The notes under the pieces are model-generated. The model worked only from the letters and a program-made list of their open reading frames with translations, did no database searches and had not been told where the DNA came from. This document shows positions 10,129 to 19,523 of a DNA stretch of 64,000 nucleotides, piece after piece (position 1 is the stretch's first letter; every line of letters begins with the position of its first letter). The stretch comes from Malaciobacter marinus (lineage in GTDB: Bacteria; Campylobacterota; Campylobacteria; Campylobacterales; Arcobacteraceae). Location: assembly GCF_003544855.1 (NCBI RefSeq), contig NZ_CP032101.1:1798001-1862000 (forward strand). Direction: 5' to 3'. The translations under genes were made by a program, and so were the position numbers.

Positions 10129-10188
10129 ATGAAATATAAACAAACAAAAAAAATAATTATTATTTATAATAATTTAGGTAAAAATTAA
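10129..10188 (+). CDS. Possible 19-residue leader peptide before the SDR gene
   Basis: An ATG at 10129 follows a GAG-containing ribosome-binding-like stretch. It opens a 19-codon frame (MKYKQTKKIIIIYNNLGKN) whose TAA overlaps the ATG of the SDR gene as TAATG. The arrangement would couple SDR translation to reading of the short frame. No homologue is known to me. In such A+T-rich sequence a short frame can arise by chance. Confidence 0.3.
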   Translation: MKYKQTKKIIIIYNNLGKN

Positions 10189-11012
10189 TGGAAAATATTT
10201 TAATAACAGGCTGTTCTACAGGCATTGGTTTTGAAACTGCAAAAGTGTTAAAAAATCATGGATTTAAAGTTTATGCAACAGCAAGAAAAGAAAAAGATGT
10301 AGAAATTTTAAAAAATTTAGGATTTATAAGTTATAAATTAGATATAACAAAACCTGAAAATATAAAAGATATTCTTGATAAAATATTAAAAGAAGATGGA
10401 AAATTATCTGCTGTTTTTAATAATGCAGGTTATGGACAACCAGGAGCTGTTGAAGATGTAAAAACAGAAGTTTTAAAAGAACAATTTGAAACAAATCTTT
10501 TTGGTTTACACGAAATGACAATTCAAACTATGAAGATATTTAGAAAACAAGGTTTTGGAAAAATAATTCAACATAGTTCAGTACTAGGTATAATTTCACT
10601 TAAATTTAGAGGTGCATATAATTCAAGTAAATATGCAATTGAAGGTCTTACTGATACTTTAAGACAAGAGTTAATTGGAAGTAATATAAGTGTGAGTTTG
10701 ATTAATACAGGACCTGTTACTTCAAAGTTTAGAGAAAATGCTTTAAAAATGTTTAATAAAAATATAATAATTGAAGATAGTTTTTTTGAATCTACATATA
10801 AAAATGAAGTAAAAAAAAGGTTAGAATCAACTGATGATACAAAAGCACCTTTTAATCTTCCTGCAACTTCTGTTGCAAATGTAGTATTAAAAATAATGAA
10901 TAGTAAAAAGCCAAAACCTAGATACTATGTGACTAAAGCTACACATATTTTAGGTTTTGCAAAAAGAGTTTTAAGTACAAATTTACTTGATAAACTATTA
11001 AATAGAGTATAG
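10188..11012 (+). CDS. Short-chain dehydrogenase/reductase
   Basis: This 274-residue classical SDR has the NAD(P)-binding TGCSTGIG motif at residues 7-14 and the NNAG motif near 82. The catalytic Ser lies in QHSSV (about 130) and the Tyr/Lys pair in YNSSK (about 145-149). Together they define an NAD(P)-dependent oxidoreductase acting on a hydroxyl or keto group. The substrate cannot be told from sequence. The gene stands alone, divergent from mrpA and convergent with nhaC, and may be coupled to a 19-codon frame just upstream. Confidence 0.88.
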   Translation: MENILITGCSTGIGFETAKVLKNHGFKVYATARKEKDVEILKNLGFISYKLDITKPENIKDILDKILKEDGKLSAVFNNAGYGQPGAVEDVKTEVLKEQFETNLFGLHEMTIQTMKIFRKQGFGKIIQHSSVLGIISLKFRGAYNSSKYAIEGLTDTLRQELIGSNISVSLINTGPVTSKFRENALKMFNKNIIIEDSFFESTYKNEVKKRLESTDDTKAPFNLPATSVANVVLKIMNSKKPKPRYYVTKATHILGFAKRVLSTNLLDKLLNRV

Positions 11013-11016
11013 TATA

Positions 11017-11040
11017 AAAAAAGAGTAAAACTCTTTTTTT
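11017..11040. terminator. Bidirectional intrinsic terminator
   Basis: The inverted repeat AAAAAAGAGT / ACTCTTTTTT has a three-base AAA loop (11027-11029). A T-run follows on the plus strand and the matching A-run precedes it. It sits between the convergent SDR and nhaC genes and should stop both. Confidence 0.75.
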
Positions 11041-11042
11041 AT

Positions 11043-12755
11043 TTATGCTTTTTGATTTAAAAAGGGTTTCCCATAAAATCTAATTGTTAAAATAATAACA
11101 ACGATTCCTAAAGGAAGTAAAATAGTAGCTGAGTATCCTAATGCCGCTGGAATATATCCAAAAATAATAGCAACAGCACCTACAAATAAAGCGTATGGTA
11201 ACTGTGTAGAAATATGATCCATATGGTCACAACTAGCACCCATTGATGAAAGAATTGAAGTATCAGAGATTGGTGAACAGTGATCTCCAAAAATCGCACC
11301 TGTTAAAACAGCACCAATATTTAAAATAATATAATCACCTAAAGCAACAGGTTCTAAACCAACATGAAGTCCAACAGCATTTGCTAAAGGAATAGTCAAA
11401 GGCATCAAAATTCCCATAGTACCATATGATGTACCAGTTGAAAATGAAATAATCGAACCTAATATAAAAATAATAGATGGTAAAATAAATTGAGGAGTAG
11501 AATCAGATAATAAAGATACCAAATAAACTGATGTTCCAAGATCTTTAATAATAGCAGAGATTGACCAAGCTAAAATTAAAATAACAGCAGTAATAACTAA
11601 AGCCTTTACTCCTAATACCCATGTTTCAAGTGCTTCACTTAAATTAAATATTTTCTGTTGCATCCCCATTGCAATAGCCACAATTGAAGCAAAAAGTGCA
11701 GCTTCAAAAAGTACAATAGAAGCATCAGCAGCACCAAAACAATCTCTAATTGAACTAAATGCATATGGATTAGCTTGAACAGCTTTTAATGTTTCACCCT
11801 CTAAAGAACTCATTCCATTAAAATAAAATCCTAAAAATGCAACAATAATCAATGAAAAAATAGGAATTATAGCATTCCACATTGAATATTCAACATCTTC
11901 TTTAGGAGCAAGAGTTGATGATTCTTGATTTAAGTGTTCTTCTTGTCTTTTATGTCTTGAAACCTTACCTGTATTAGCAGCTCTAATTGCAGCTGTTCTC
12001 ATAGGTCCAAACTCTCTTAAAAAATATGCAGAGAAGAAAACAAATGCTAGCATTAAAATATTGTAAAATCTATATGGAATAGTTTCAACAAAAATAGCAT
12101 AAGCATTTATATTAGGTTGTCCAATCATTACATAAGCATCTTTTATAAGTGAAATTTCATATCCTATCCATGTAGAAATAAGTGCAATACCAGCAATTGG
12201 CGCAGCAGTTGCATCAATAACAAATGCTAACTTTTCCCTTGCAATTTTTAACTTATCTGTAACAGGTCTCATAATTGGACCAATAATTAAAGAGTTTGCA
12301 TAATCATCAAAAAAGATAAAAAACCCCATTAACCAAGTATATATTTGAGCACTAGCAGGTGTTTTTGCTTTTTTTGCAAGTTTTTGTGCAATTGCTCTTG
12401 GGCCACCCATTTTAGTAATTACTGCAATTAGTCCACCAATAGTAAGAACTTGTAGAATAATTCCTGCATTCCATGAGTCAGCCATTGATCCAATCATCTT
12501 TCTAACTAGATCCACAAACGCACCTGCAAATGCTTGAAAAATATTTCCATCCACTACATTTACCATAAATGTTCCCACAAAAATACCCATAAATAGTGAA
12601 AAAATCACATTTCTAGTAATAAAAGCTAATACAATTGCAACCAAAGGAGGAAGTAAGGTCCACACTCCAAACAATTCAGCATTAGCATTCTTATCAGCTA
12701 ATAGCATTACGGGTAAAAATGCTACTAACAACACGCTTTTTGTTAATCTATTCAA
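11043..12755 (-). CDS. nhaC: NhaC-family Na+/H+ antiporter
   Basis: This 570-residue polytopic protein (about 12 helices) belongs to the NhaC / Na+/H+ antiporter superfamily. Family-like blocks are GGPRAIAQKLAKKAKTP (about 115), FFDDYANSLIIGPIMRP (about 150) and GDHCSPISDTSILSSMGA (about 490). The acidic pair in the FFDD block and the GDHCSPISDT block are expected to line the ion path. The first 20 residues are hydrophobic and end in LLADKNANA, like a signal sequence ahead of the first true helix. It is monocistronic and lies next to the Mrp operon, which also handles sodium. Confidence 0.85.
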   Translation of the reverse strand: MNRLTKSVLLVAFLPVMLLADKNANAELFGVWTLLPPLVAIVLAFITRNVIFSLFMGIFVGTFMVNVVDGNIFQAFAGAFVDLVRKMIGSMADSWNAGIILQVLTIGGLIAVITKMGGPRAIAQKLAKKAKTPASAQIYTWLMGFFIFFDDYANSLIIGPIMRPVTDKLKIAREKLAFVIDATAAPIAGIALISTWIGYEISLIKDAYVMIGQPNINAYAIFVETIPYRFYNILMLAFVFFSAYFLREFGPMRTAAIRAANTGKVSRHKRQEEHLNQESSTLAPKEDVEYSMWNAIIPIFSLIIVAFLGFYFNGMSSLEGETLKAVQANPYAFSSIRDCFGAADASIVLFEAALFASIVAIAMGMQQKIFNLSEALETWVLGVKALVITAVILILAWSISAIIKDLGTSVYLVSLLSDSTPQFILPSIIFILGSIISFSTGTSYGTMGILMPLTIPLANAVGLHVGLEPVALGDYIILNIGAVLTGAIFGDHCSPISDTSILSSMGASCDHMDHISTQLPYALFVGAVAIIFGYIPAALGYSATILLPLGIVVIILTIRFYGKPFLNQKA

Positions 12756-12852
12756 ATTAAAATCTCCGTTTAAAAAATTTTGCTATTTTAACATAAAAAT
12801 CATTTAATTGTTATTTGTAAGTTTCAATTACTTTAAATAAAAGCTATGATTA

Positions 12853-13647
12853 TTATAAAATATCTTTGGTATTTGCTTTTTGTTGTAAAAAATCTGAAAT
12901 TTGAATTAAAGAAAAAGTAACAAGAAATATCATAAGACCAGGGAAAAAACTAACCCACCAAGCTATATCAATTACAGCTTTTCCATCACTTAATAAACTA
13001 CCCCAAGACATATTTGGAGGATTAATACCAAGTCCTAAAAATGAAAGTCCAGACTCTGCTAAAATTGCACCGCCTACTGTAAAAGTAAAAGATATTAAAA
13101 AAAGTGGTGCTAAAAGTGGAGCAAAATATTTAAATATTATCTTACTATTTGATACCTTTGCTAATTTTAATATTTTAATATATGGCTTATTGGAAATAGC
13201 AAAACTTTCACTTCTAATAAGTCTTGCCATTCCCATCCATCCTGTTATTGAAATAACAATAATTAAGATTATTGTTGAAGCTTGAATATATGAAACCAAT
13301 GCTAAAAGTAAAAAAAATGTAGGAAAAGTTAAAAATAAATCAATCAAAATTATTATTGATTTATCTATTTTACCTTTAAAGTATCCAGCATTTATTCCAA
13401 TAAAAAGTCCAATCAATGAAGTAATAATTGCAGATAAAAACCCTATAATTAGTGATGTTTGTCCACCTTGAAGAACCCTTGCTAGAATATCCCTTCCTAA
13501 TCTATCAGTTCCTAAAGGATGAGAAAGAGAAGGTGAAGACAAAATCTCACTTGGATTTAATGCATATGCAGATGTAGTATAAATATATGGAAGAAAAAAT
13601 ACCATTAATATCAGTGATACAAGTATAACAACTGCAATTTTAAACAT
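12853..13647 (-). CDS. Peptide/nickel-type ABC transporter permease (OppC/DppC family)
   Basis: This 264-residue permease has one N-terminal helix, the GTDRLGRDILARVLQGGQTS block (about 46-65), then five helices. The EAA-type loop is seen in ILAESGLSFLGLGINPPNMS (about 195-215). These are features of DppC/OppC/NikC, the second permease of a five-part importer. No partner permease, ATPase or binding protein lies nearby; instead it follows rsmD by ten bases. The substrate is unknown. Partners are presumably encoded elsewhere. Confidence 0.82.
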   Translation of the reverse strand: MFKIAVVILVSLILMVFFLPYIYTTSAYALNPSEILSSPSLSHPLGTDRLGRDILARVLQGGQTSLIIGFLSAIITSLIGLFIGINAGYFKGKIDKSIIILIDLFLTFPTFFLLLALVSYIQASTIILIIVISITGWMGMARLIRSESFAISNKPYIKILKLAKVSNSKIIFKYFAPLLAPLFLISFTFTVGGAILAESGLSFLGLGINPPNMSWGSLLSDGKAVIDIAWWVSFFPGLMIFLVTFSLIQISDFLQQKANTKDIL

Positions 13648-13657
13648 TGACTAACTC

Positions 13658-14251
13658 TTATTTATAAATATAATATGATAATGAACTTTTACCAAATTTT
13701 TTTGTTTTCTTAAGTTTAAAAAGCCCTAATTCTTCTGGCATTTCTAAGCTTGTTACATGTTCAAAAGTAATCATATAAATATTTTCATTTTTTATATTTC
13801 TTACAATTTCAAAAGAGTTTTCATAAATATCATCCATCCCATCTCTAAAATCAAATGGAGGATCAATATAAACAATTAATTCATCACTTGAATTTTTTAG
13901 ACTATTAAGTATTGATGGTAATTGAATAAAAGTATCTGCATGCATTGTTTGACACTTACTTGCTTCTATTAAGTTACAATTTCTAACTAATGTTGAATAA
14001 GAGTTTTTATCTTTTTCTACAAAATATGCTCTTTTAGCATCTCTACTTATTGCTTCTAAGCCTATACTTCCACTTCCAGCAAATGCTTCTATAAAAATCT
14101 TATCTATTATATCAAACTGCAATACATTAAAAAATGACTCTTTTAATCTTGCTTTTGAACTTCTTGTAACATCAAGAGATGGAAGTTCAATCTTTTTACC
14201 CTTATATTTTCCTGCTATTATTTGTGTTGTTAATATATTGTTATTTTTCAT
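13658..14251 (-). CDS. rsmD: 16S rRNA (guanine966-N2)-methyltransferase RsmD
   Basis: This 197-residue SAM-dependent methyltransferase has the RsmD N-terminal block GKYKGKKIELP (about 14-24) and TRSSKARLKESFFNVLQFD (about 29-47). The SAM-binding FAGSGSIGLEAISR sits near 58, and the catalytic N6/N2-methylase tetrapeptide DPPF occurs in VYIDPPFDFRD (about 127). It modifies the small ribosomal subunit RNA. It lies in a minus-strand run after purE. Confidence 0.9.
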   Translation of the reverse strand: MKNNNILTTQIIAGKYKGKKIELPSLDVTRSSKARLKESFFNVLQFDIIDKIFIEAFAGSGSIGLEAISRDAKRAYFVEKDKNSYSTLVRNCNLIEASKCQTMHADTFIQLPSILNSLKNSSDELIVYIDPPFDFRDGMDDIYENSFEIVRNIKNENIYMITFEHVTSLEMPEELGLFKLKKTKKFGKSSLSYYIYK

Positions 14252-14275
14252 ATTTCCTAAAACTTATCTTTAAAA

Positions 14276-14794
14276 TTACATTGTTTTTAAATACTGTTCG
14301 TATTTAACATCTTCTAGTTTATCAATCTTTGTTTGTACCTCATCAAGCATTTTTTCTTTATACTCTTTGATTTTTTTTCTAGTATCTTTGCTTTTTACAC
14401 CAAGTATTTGGGCAGCTAATATTCCTGCATTTTTTGCACCATTGATTGCAACTGTTGCAACAGGAACTCCTCCTGGCATTTGAACAATAGATAAAAGTGA
14501 ATCCATACCCTCTAAAGAAGAACCTTTCACAGGTACACCAATTACAGGAAGTGGTGTAAGTGAAGCAACCATACCAGGTAAATGTGCAGCACCACCAGCA
14601 CCAGCAATAATTACTCGAAGTCCTCTTTTTTCTGCACTTTCTGAATATTTCACTAATCTTTTTGGTGTTCTATGTGCTGATACTATTGTAACTTCATACT
14701 CAATACCAAACTCTTCACACATTTGTGCAGCTGCTTTCATAACTGGAAGATCAGAATCACTTCCCATAATAATTCCAACTAATGGCTTACTCAT
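14276..14794 (-). CDS. purE: N5-carboxyaminoimidazole ribonucleotide mutase PurE
   Basis: This 172-residue class I PurE converts N5-CAIR to CAIR in purine synthesis. Hallmarks are [13 protein letters not shown] (8-20), [10 protein letters not shown] with the catalytic-loop His (about 39-48), and [20 protein letters not shown] (about 65-84). It overlaps purK by four bases, the usual pairing of the two enzymes that replace ATP-independent carboxylation. Confidence 0.95.
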   Translation of the reverse strand: MSKPLVGIIMGSDSDLPVMKAAAQMCEEFGIEYEVTIVSAHRTPKRLVKYSESAEKRGLRVIIAGAGGAAHLPGMVASLTPLPVIGVPVKGSSLEGMDSLLSIVQMPGGVPVATVAINGAKNAGILAAQILGVKSKDTRKKIKEYKEKMLDEVQTKIDKLEDVKYEQYLKTM

Positions 14795-15942
14795 ATTTTT
14801 TTGCTCCCTTTAATCTTTAAAATATTTTTTGCTTTATTTGCTTTTTCTAAAGCTTTATTTATATCATCATCTAAAACAGTAATATGTCCCATTTTTCTAA
14901 ATGGCTTTGTTACACTTTTTCCATAAAAATGAAAAGATAACTCAGGAATAGCAAGTGCTTCATGAATTCCTTCAATAAATGGCTCACCCTCATATCCCTC
15001 TTCTCCAAGTAAATTAACCATCACAGAAGCAGATATAAGTTTTGTTGAACCTAAAGGTAAGTTTGTAACAGCTCTAATTATCTGTTCAAACTGAGATGTA
15101 GCACATGATTCAACTGTATAATGACCTGAATTATGAGGTCTTGGAGCTATCTCATTTACTAAAACCTCGCCTTTTTTAGTTAAAAATAACTCAACTCCAA
15201 AAATACCAACACCATCAAGTGCTTTAATTGATTGTGTAGATATTTCAATGGCTTTTTCTTCAATCTCTTTTGAAATTCTAGCAGGAGCCATCACACTATC
15301 ACAAATATTTACTCTTTCATCAAATAACATTTCAACTACTGGATAACATTTAATCTCACCCTCAATATTTCTAGCAACAATAATTGCCAACTCTTTATCA
15401 ATATCAACTAATTCTTCAATAAATGATTCAGTTTTTATACAATTTTTCATATCTTCTGGTGTTTTTAACATTTGAACACCTTTTCCATCATAACCACCAA
15501 ATTTAGTTTTTTGGATTACAGGGAAACCAAAAGAAGCTAAGTCCTCTTGAGTTTTTACATCTTTATATGCAGGAACAGCAATACCTTTATCATTAAGAAG
15601 TTTTTTTTGTTCATATTTATTTTGTATTAACTCCATTACATAAGGAGAAGGATGAATATTATGCCCTTTATCAAATAACTCTTTTAAAACAGATGTATCA
15701 ATATGCTCTAATTCAAATGTAGTAACATCACTCTCTTCTACTATTTTTGTTAGTTTTTCTTTATCATAAAATCCAGCAATAATTTGTTTATCTGAAACTT
15801 GAGCAGCAGGACAATTAGGTGTTGGATCTAAAATTGTCACATGAAAACCCATTTTTTTTGCTTTTTGAGACATTATTCTACCTAATTGTCCCCCACCTAT
15901 AATTCCTAATTTTAACCTTGAATAGTTAAAGTTTTTATCCAT
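14791..15942 (-). CDS. purK: N5-carboxyaminoimidazole ribonucleotide synthase PurK
   Basis: This ATP-grasp enzyme makes N5-CAIR from AIR, ATP and bicarbonate. Landmarks are [20 protein letters not shown] near the start, [13 protein letters not shown] in the ATP-grasp, and [15 protein letters not shown] with metal-binding residues. An upstream in-frame ATG at 15957 exists but has no ribosome-binding site. The GGAG at 15952-15955 is well placed for the ATG at 15942, which I prefer (383 residues). It is the first gene of purK-purE-rsmD-permease. Confidence 0.93.
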   Translation of the reverse strand: MDKNFNYSRLKLGIIGGGQLGRIMSQKAKKMGFHVTILDPTPNCPAAQVSDKQIIAGFYDKEKLTKIVEESDVTTFELEHIDTSVLKELFDKGHNIHPSPYVMELIQNKYEQKKLLNDKGIAVPAYKDVKTQEDLASFGFPVIQKTKFGGYDGKGVQMLKTPEDMKNCIKTESFIEELVDIDKELAIIVARNIEGEIKCYPVVEMLFDERVNICDSVMAPARISKEIEEKAIEISTQSIKALDGVGIFGVELFLTKKGEVLVNEIAPRPHNSGHYTVESCATSQFEQIIRAVTNLPLGSTKLISASVMVNLLGEEGYEGEPFIEGIHEALAIPELSFHFYGKSVTKPFRKMGHITVLDDDINKALEKANKAKNILKIKGSKKI

Positions 15943-16093
15943 TAATAATTTCTCCATATAAATTTTTGCTATTAAAAAATAGCACCAAGCATTTTAAGTT
16001 AGTAAATTGTCATTTAGTACTATATTATATCAAGTCCTTCTTTAAAAGTTGTTCACCCAAGATAAAATGGCTTCTGTTTAAACTTTGTTAATA

Positions 16094-16111
16094 AATGAAT
16101 AAATATTCATT
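16094..16111. promoter_or_regulatory. Perfect palindrome upstream of the PepSY gene, possible Fur-type operator
   Basis: AATGAATA and TATTCATT form perfect 8-base arms around AA, 46 bases before the PepSY start. Size and composition resemble A+T-rich Fur/PerR operators, and PepSY membrane proteins are often tied to iron uptake. The link to a regulator is inference. Confidence 0.35.
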
Positions 16112-16156
16112 AAGAAAAAAAATGTACAATTAAAAAAAACAAGGAGTAAAAAAGAA

Positions 16157-16753
16157 GTGAAAAAAAAATTTAATTTATCACAAACATTTAGAAAGTGGCA
16201 TAGAGATTTAGGTTATTTAGTTATAGGAATTACAATTGTATATTCTCTTTCAGGGATTATGTTATCATTTAGAGATCTACATATTTTTGAAAAAGAGTAT
16301 ATGCTTACAAGTAAAATTGAAAAAAATCTAAAAAATCCAGAAGATAGTTTCATAGATAGTTTTATAAAAAATGAAGAAAAATCAAATTTACCAAGTCATG
16401 TAGTTAAAAAATCAGTTATTGATTCACTAAAACAAATAGAAAATACAGATACATATATAAAATATCAAATTTCTAGAAAAAAAGATTTGAAAACCATAAC
16501 TTATTATAAAAATAGTGGAGAGGTAATATACTCTATTAGCGCTTACCCTACTTTTATTAAGCCTTTTATTGATGCCCATAAATCATCATCACAAGACAAA
16601 TGGTTATACCTTTCATTGACATATTCAGTAATACTTTTTTTCTTAGCAATATCTGCTATTTTTATGGTTAAAGGAAAAAATGGATTTAGACAAAGGGGAG
16701 TTTATTTAACTCTTTTAGGAATTATTTTAATAGCTTTATTTTTATATATATAA
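16157..16753 (+). CDS. PepSY-associated transmembrane protein
   Basis: This 198-residue protein opens with RKWHRDLGYLVIGITIVYSL, the start of PepSY-associated TM proteins. A membrane helix follows (about 18-37), then an external domain (about 40-145) and two further helices (about 150-170 and 180-197). It starts with GTG at 16157, after AAGGAG at 16141-16146. Family members are often linked to siderophore-receptor genes or reductases. None is adjacent here, so the function is open. Confidence 0.72.
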   Translation: MKKKFNLSQTFRKWHRDLGYLVIGITIVYSLSGIMLSFRDLHIFEKEYMLTSKIEKNLKNPEDSFIDSFIKNEEKSNLPSHVVKKSVIDSLKQIENTDTYIKYQISRKKDLKTITYYKNSGEVIYSISAYPTFIKPFIDAHKSSSQDKWLYLSLTYSVILFFLAISAIFMVKGKNGFRQRGVYLTLLGIILIALFLYI

Positions 16754-16785
16754 TCTTATGCATTTTGCATAAGATTATATTTTTA
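16748..16785 (+). terminator. Intrinsic terminator after the PepSY gene
   Basis: The arms 16748-16762 and 16766-16780 pair perfectly around a TTT loop, and TTTTT follows at 16780-16784. The stop codon TAA lies inside the left arm. Confidence 0.75.
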
Positions 16786-16791
16786 AGTTAT

Positions 16792-18357
16792 TTATCTAGC
16801 ATAACTTTCTGCTCGTGATTCTCTAATAACATTAACTTTAATTTCGCCAGGATATTGAACTTTTGTTTCAATATCTTGTGCAATTTCATTTGCAAGAAGT
16901 ACCGCTTCATCATCATTTATCAATTCTGCTTTTACGATAACTCTCACTTCCCTTCCTGCGTTAATTGCAAATGCATTTAACACACCTGTTTTACTAGTTG
17001 AAATATTTTCAACCTCTTCTACTCTTCTTAAAAAGCTTTCTAATACTTCTCTTCTAGCCCCAGGTCTTGCAGCACTTAAAGCATCAGCTGCACATACTGC
17101 TGCACTTTCTACATTTATTGGTTCTTCATGTCCATGATGAGCATAAATTGCATTGATTACAGTTTCATTTTCATCATATCGTTTACACATTTCTGCACCT
17201 AAATGTACATGTGAACCTGGCATATCATGAGTTAAAGCTTTTCCTATATCATGTAAAAGTCCTGCTCTTCTTGCTAGGATTGTATCTCCACCCATTTGTG
17301 CAGCTAATAATCCAGCTAAATTTGCAACTTCTAAAGTATGTTTTAAAGCGTTTTGACCATATGAAGCTCTATATCTTAGTCTTCCTACTAGTTTCACAAG
17401 TTCTGGGTGCATAGAAGTAATTCCAAGTTCTAAAATAACATCTTCACCCTCTTTTAAGATATTTTTATCAAACTCATGTTTTACTTTTTTATAAATCTCT
17501 TCTATTCTTGCTGGTTGAATTCTTCCATCTTCTAGCAACTCTTCTATCGTTCTTGTAGCTATTGCTCTTCTGTATAGATTAAAAGAAGAAATAGTAATTG
17601 TATTTGGAGTATCATCAATAATAATATCTACACCTAAAAGCATCTCTAAAGCTTTTATATTTCTTCCTTCTTTACCAATAATTTTACCTTTAGTTTCTTC
17701 ATCACTTAATGGTAAATTATTAATCAGCCTCTCAGCAGCAAACTCACCTGCATATCTTGTAACTGCTTGAGATAACATATTATTTATCTCATCTTTTGCG
17801 TTAGTTTCTGCTGCTTTGTATTGTCTTCTAAAAATAGAAGCTATTTGAGCTCTACTATCTTCTTTAACTTTTTCAAGCATAAGTTTTTTTGCCTCTTCAA
17901 GAGTAAGTCCAGAGGCATTTTCTAGAACTTTTATTGCTTTACTTATTTTTTCATCATAAGTTTTTTGTTGTTTTTTTAAGCCTTCTTTAATTGTAGTTAT
18001 TTTTTTATTTTTTTCCACAATTTCAGCTTTTTGTTCTTTTATAACTTTAAGTTCAGATTCTAAATGTTTATTTAGCTCTTTTTCTTTTTTTTCAATTTGA
18101 AAAAGCATATCATCATACTCTTTCTTTGCTGCTCTAAACTCTTTGTCATAATCTCTTTTTGCTTTAACTTGAGCATCTTTTAATATTACTTCTGCTTCAT
18201 GCTCAATAACTTTTGCTTTTGCTTTTGCTTGTTCGATTAAAATATCAAACTTAGCACTATAAAACTTTTTTACTATTAATACACTAATCAAAGCTGTAAG
18301 AAGTGCTGTTATAACACCTACAACAATTGATTCCATCATTATTAAATCCATATTCAA
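16792..18357 (-). CDS. rny: Ribonuclease Y
   Basis: RNase Y, here 521 residues, is a membrane-anchored endoribonuclease that initiates mRNA decay. An N-terminal membrane helix (about 9-30) is followed by a long Lys/Glu-rich coiled coil (about 35-200). A KH domain contains GKIIGKEGRNIKALE (about 224-238). An HD domain has the metal ligands in HTLEVANLAGLL (about 340) and RAGLLHDIGKALTHD (about 365). The length is normal. It shares a leftward operon with the upstream cyclo-ligase gene, four bases away. Confidence 0.95.
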   Translation of the reverse strand: MNMDLIMMESIVVGVITALLTALISVLIVKKFYSAKFDILIEQAKAKAKVIEHEAEVILKDAQVKAKRDYDKEFRAAKKEYDDMLFQIEKKEKELNKHLESELKVIKEQKAEIVEKNKKITTIKEGLKKQQKTYDEKISKAIKVLENASGLTLEEAKKLMLEKVKEDSRAQIASIFRRQYKAAETNAKDEINNMLSQAVTRYAGEFAAERLINNLPLSDEETKGKIIGKEGRNIKALEMLLGVDIIIDDTPNTITISSFNLYRRAIATRTIEELLEDGRIQPARIEEIYKKVKHEFDKNILKEGEDVILELGITSMHPELVKLVGRLRYRASYGQNALKHTLEVANLAGLLAAQMGGDTILARRAGLLHDIGKALTHDMPGSHVHLGAEMCKRYDENETVINAIYAHHGHEEPINVESAAVCAADALSAARPGARREVLESFLRRVEEVENISTSKTGVLNAFAINAGREVRVIVKAELINDDEAVLLANEIAQDIETKVQYPGEIKVNVIRESRAESYAR

Positions 18358-18361
18358 AACC

Positions 18362-18901
18362 TTAATTTGTAATTATATAATTAGCTTGAATATCGTAATC
18401 ATTAGATAATATTTTTGGCGTTTTACAAAGTTTCAGTTGTGTAAAAACCATACATGGAGTATAGCCTAAACGATAAAAGAACCTATCATACATTCCTTTT
18501 CCAAAGCCAATTCTTTTACATAGTCCATCTACTCCCACTACAGGAACTATTGCTAAATCAATCTTTTTTGCTTTGAAGTTAGAATTTGGTGGTTCTTTTA
18601 TACCAAACTTTTTTTTCTTCAATGGTAATCTATATTTGACTGCTTTAAAACTATCACCTATCATATAAGGAACATAAACTTCACACACCCTCTCTTTGCG
18701 GAGTTTATTTATTAGTGGTAAAACATCAACTTCAATTCCCATTGGAATATATAAAAGTACACTTTTTGCTTTATATTGTTTTATTAATATATGTAAATTT
18801 CTTACTACTTTTTTATCTTTATAAATCTTTGAAAAACGACTCTCAAATTCTAATCTTTTAATACACGATTTTCTAAAATCACGCTTGTGACTCTCTTCCA
18901 T
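18362..18901 (-). CDS. 5-formyltetrahydrofolate cyclo-ligase
   Basis: This 179-residue protein of the MTHFS family converts 5-formyl-THF to 5,10-methenyl-THF using ATP. The family shows in VLLYIPMGIEVDVLPLINKL (about 50-69), IGDSFKAVKYRLPLKKKKFG (about 81-100), and the nucleotide-binding GFGKGMYDRFF (about 134). It is slightly short but complete. It diverges from the thioredoxin-like gene across about 60 bases and precedes rny. Confidence 0.88.
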   Translation of the reverse strand: MEESHKRDFRKSCIKRLEFESRFSKIYKDKKVVRNLHILIKQYKAKSVLLYIPMGIEVDVLPLINKLRKERVCEVYVPYMIGDSFKAVKYRLPLKKKKFGIKEPPNSNFKAKKIDLAIVPVVGVDGLCKRIGFGKGMYDRFFYRLGYTPCMVFTQLKLCKTPKILSNDYDIQANYIITN

Positions 18902-18962
18902 ATTTAAGCCTTACTTGGATAAAATTCTTACCCAGCAAATTATTTTACCAAAAGGAATTAAA

Positions 18963-19523
18963 ATGCAGTTTAAGAATATAGCATTTATAGCAATTTTATC
19001 TATACTTTTTTTCACAGGTTGTGGTGATTCAAAAGTAAATGAAGATGGTAAAACTGAAGCTAAAATACAAACTAAATTTCAATTAAGCAATATTGACGGA
19101 ACTACTTTTACAATAAATAAAGAAGGTGAAAAGGTTATATTTGATTGGCCTAAAAAAAAGATAGTATTATTAAACTTTTTTGGAACATGGTGCAATCCTT
19201 GTATAGCAGAGATACCTCACTTTAATAATTTGATAAAAAAATATCAAGAAGATTTAGAAATTGTTGCTGTAAGTTTGGAGAAAAAAAATGAAAAACAAAC
19301 TACAAATGAAGCTTTAGAATCATTTAAAAATAAATACAATATTCAATATAAAATAGTAAATAGTGAAGAAAAATACAACCTTGCAAGTGCATTAGGAGAG
19401 ATAAAAACTATTCCTACAATGTTTTTAATTGATAAAAAAGGTAACATTAAACAAAAATACACAGGTATTATTCCAGAAGAGATGATAGAAACAGATATAA
19501 AAAAAGAGCTTGAGGACAAATAA
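18963..19523 (+). CDS. TlpA/ResA-like thioredoxin lipoprotein
   Basis: This is a periplasmic membrane-anchored thioredoxin-fold protein. The signal sequence ends in a lipobox, FFTGC. A TlpA-type domain follows with the redox centre WCNPC and the cis-Pro region IKTIPTMFLI. An in-frame ATG exists at 18915. I choose 18963 because AAAGGAATT sits just upstream and because this start places the lipoprotein signal at the N terminus (186 residues). The likely role is disulfide reduction or cytochrome c maturation. The stop overlaps the ftsY start (TAATG). Confidence 0.85.
   Translation: MQFKNIAFIAILSILFFTGCGDSKVNEDGKTEAKIQTKFQLSNIDGTTFTINKEGEKVIFDWPKKKIVLLNFFGTWCNPCIAEIPHFNNLIKKYQEDLEIVAVSLEKKNEKQTTNEALESFKNKYNIQYKIVNSEEKYNLASALGEIKTIPTMFLIDKKGNIKQKYTGIIPEEMIETDIKKELEDK

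Noticed and set aside
18915-18962. Earlier start for the thioredoxin lipoprotein
   Set aside because: It would bury the lipoprotein signal inside the protein and leave only 13 bases to the divergent gene. The ATG at 18963 has a ribosome-binding site.
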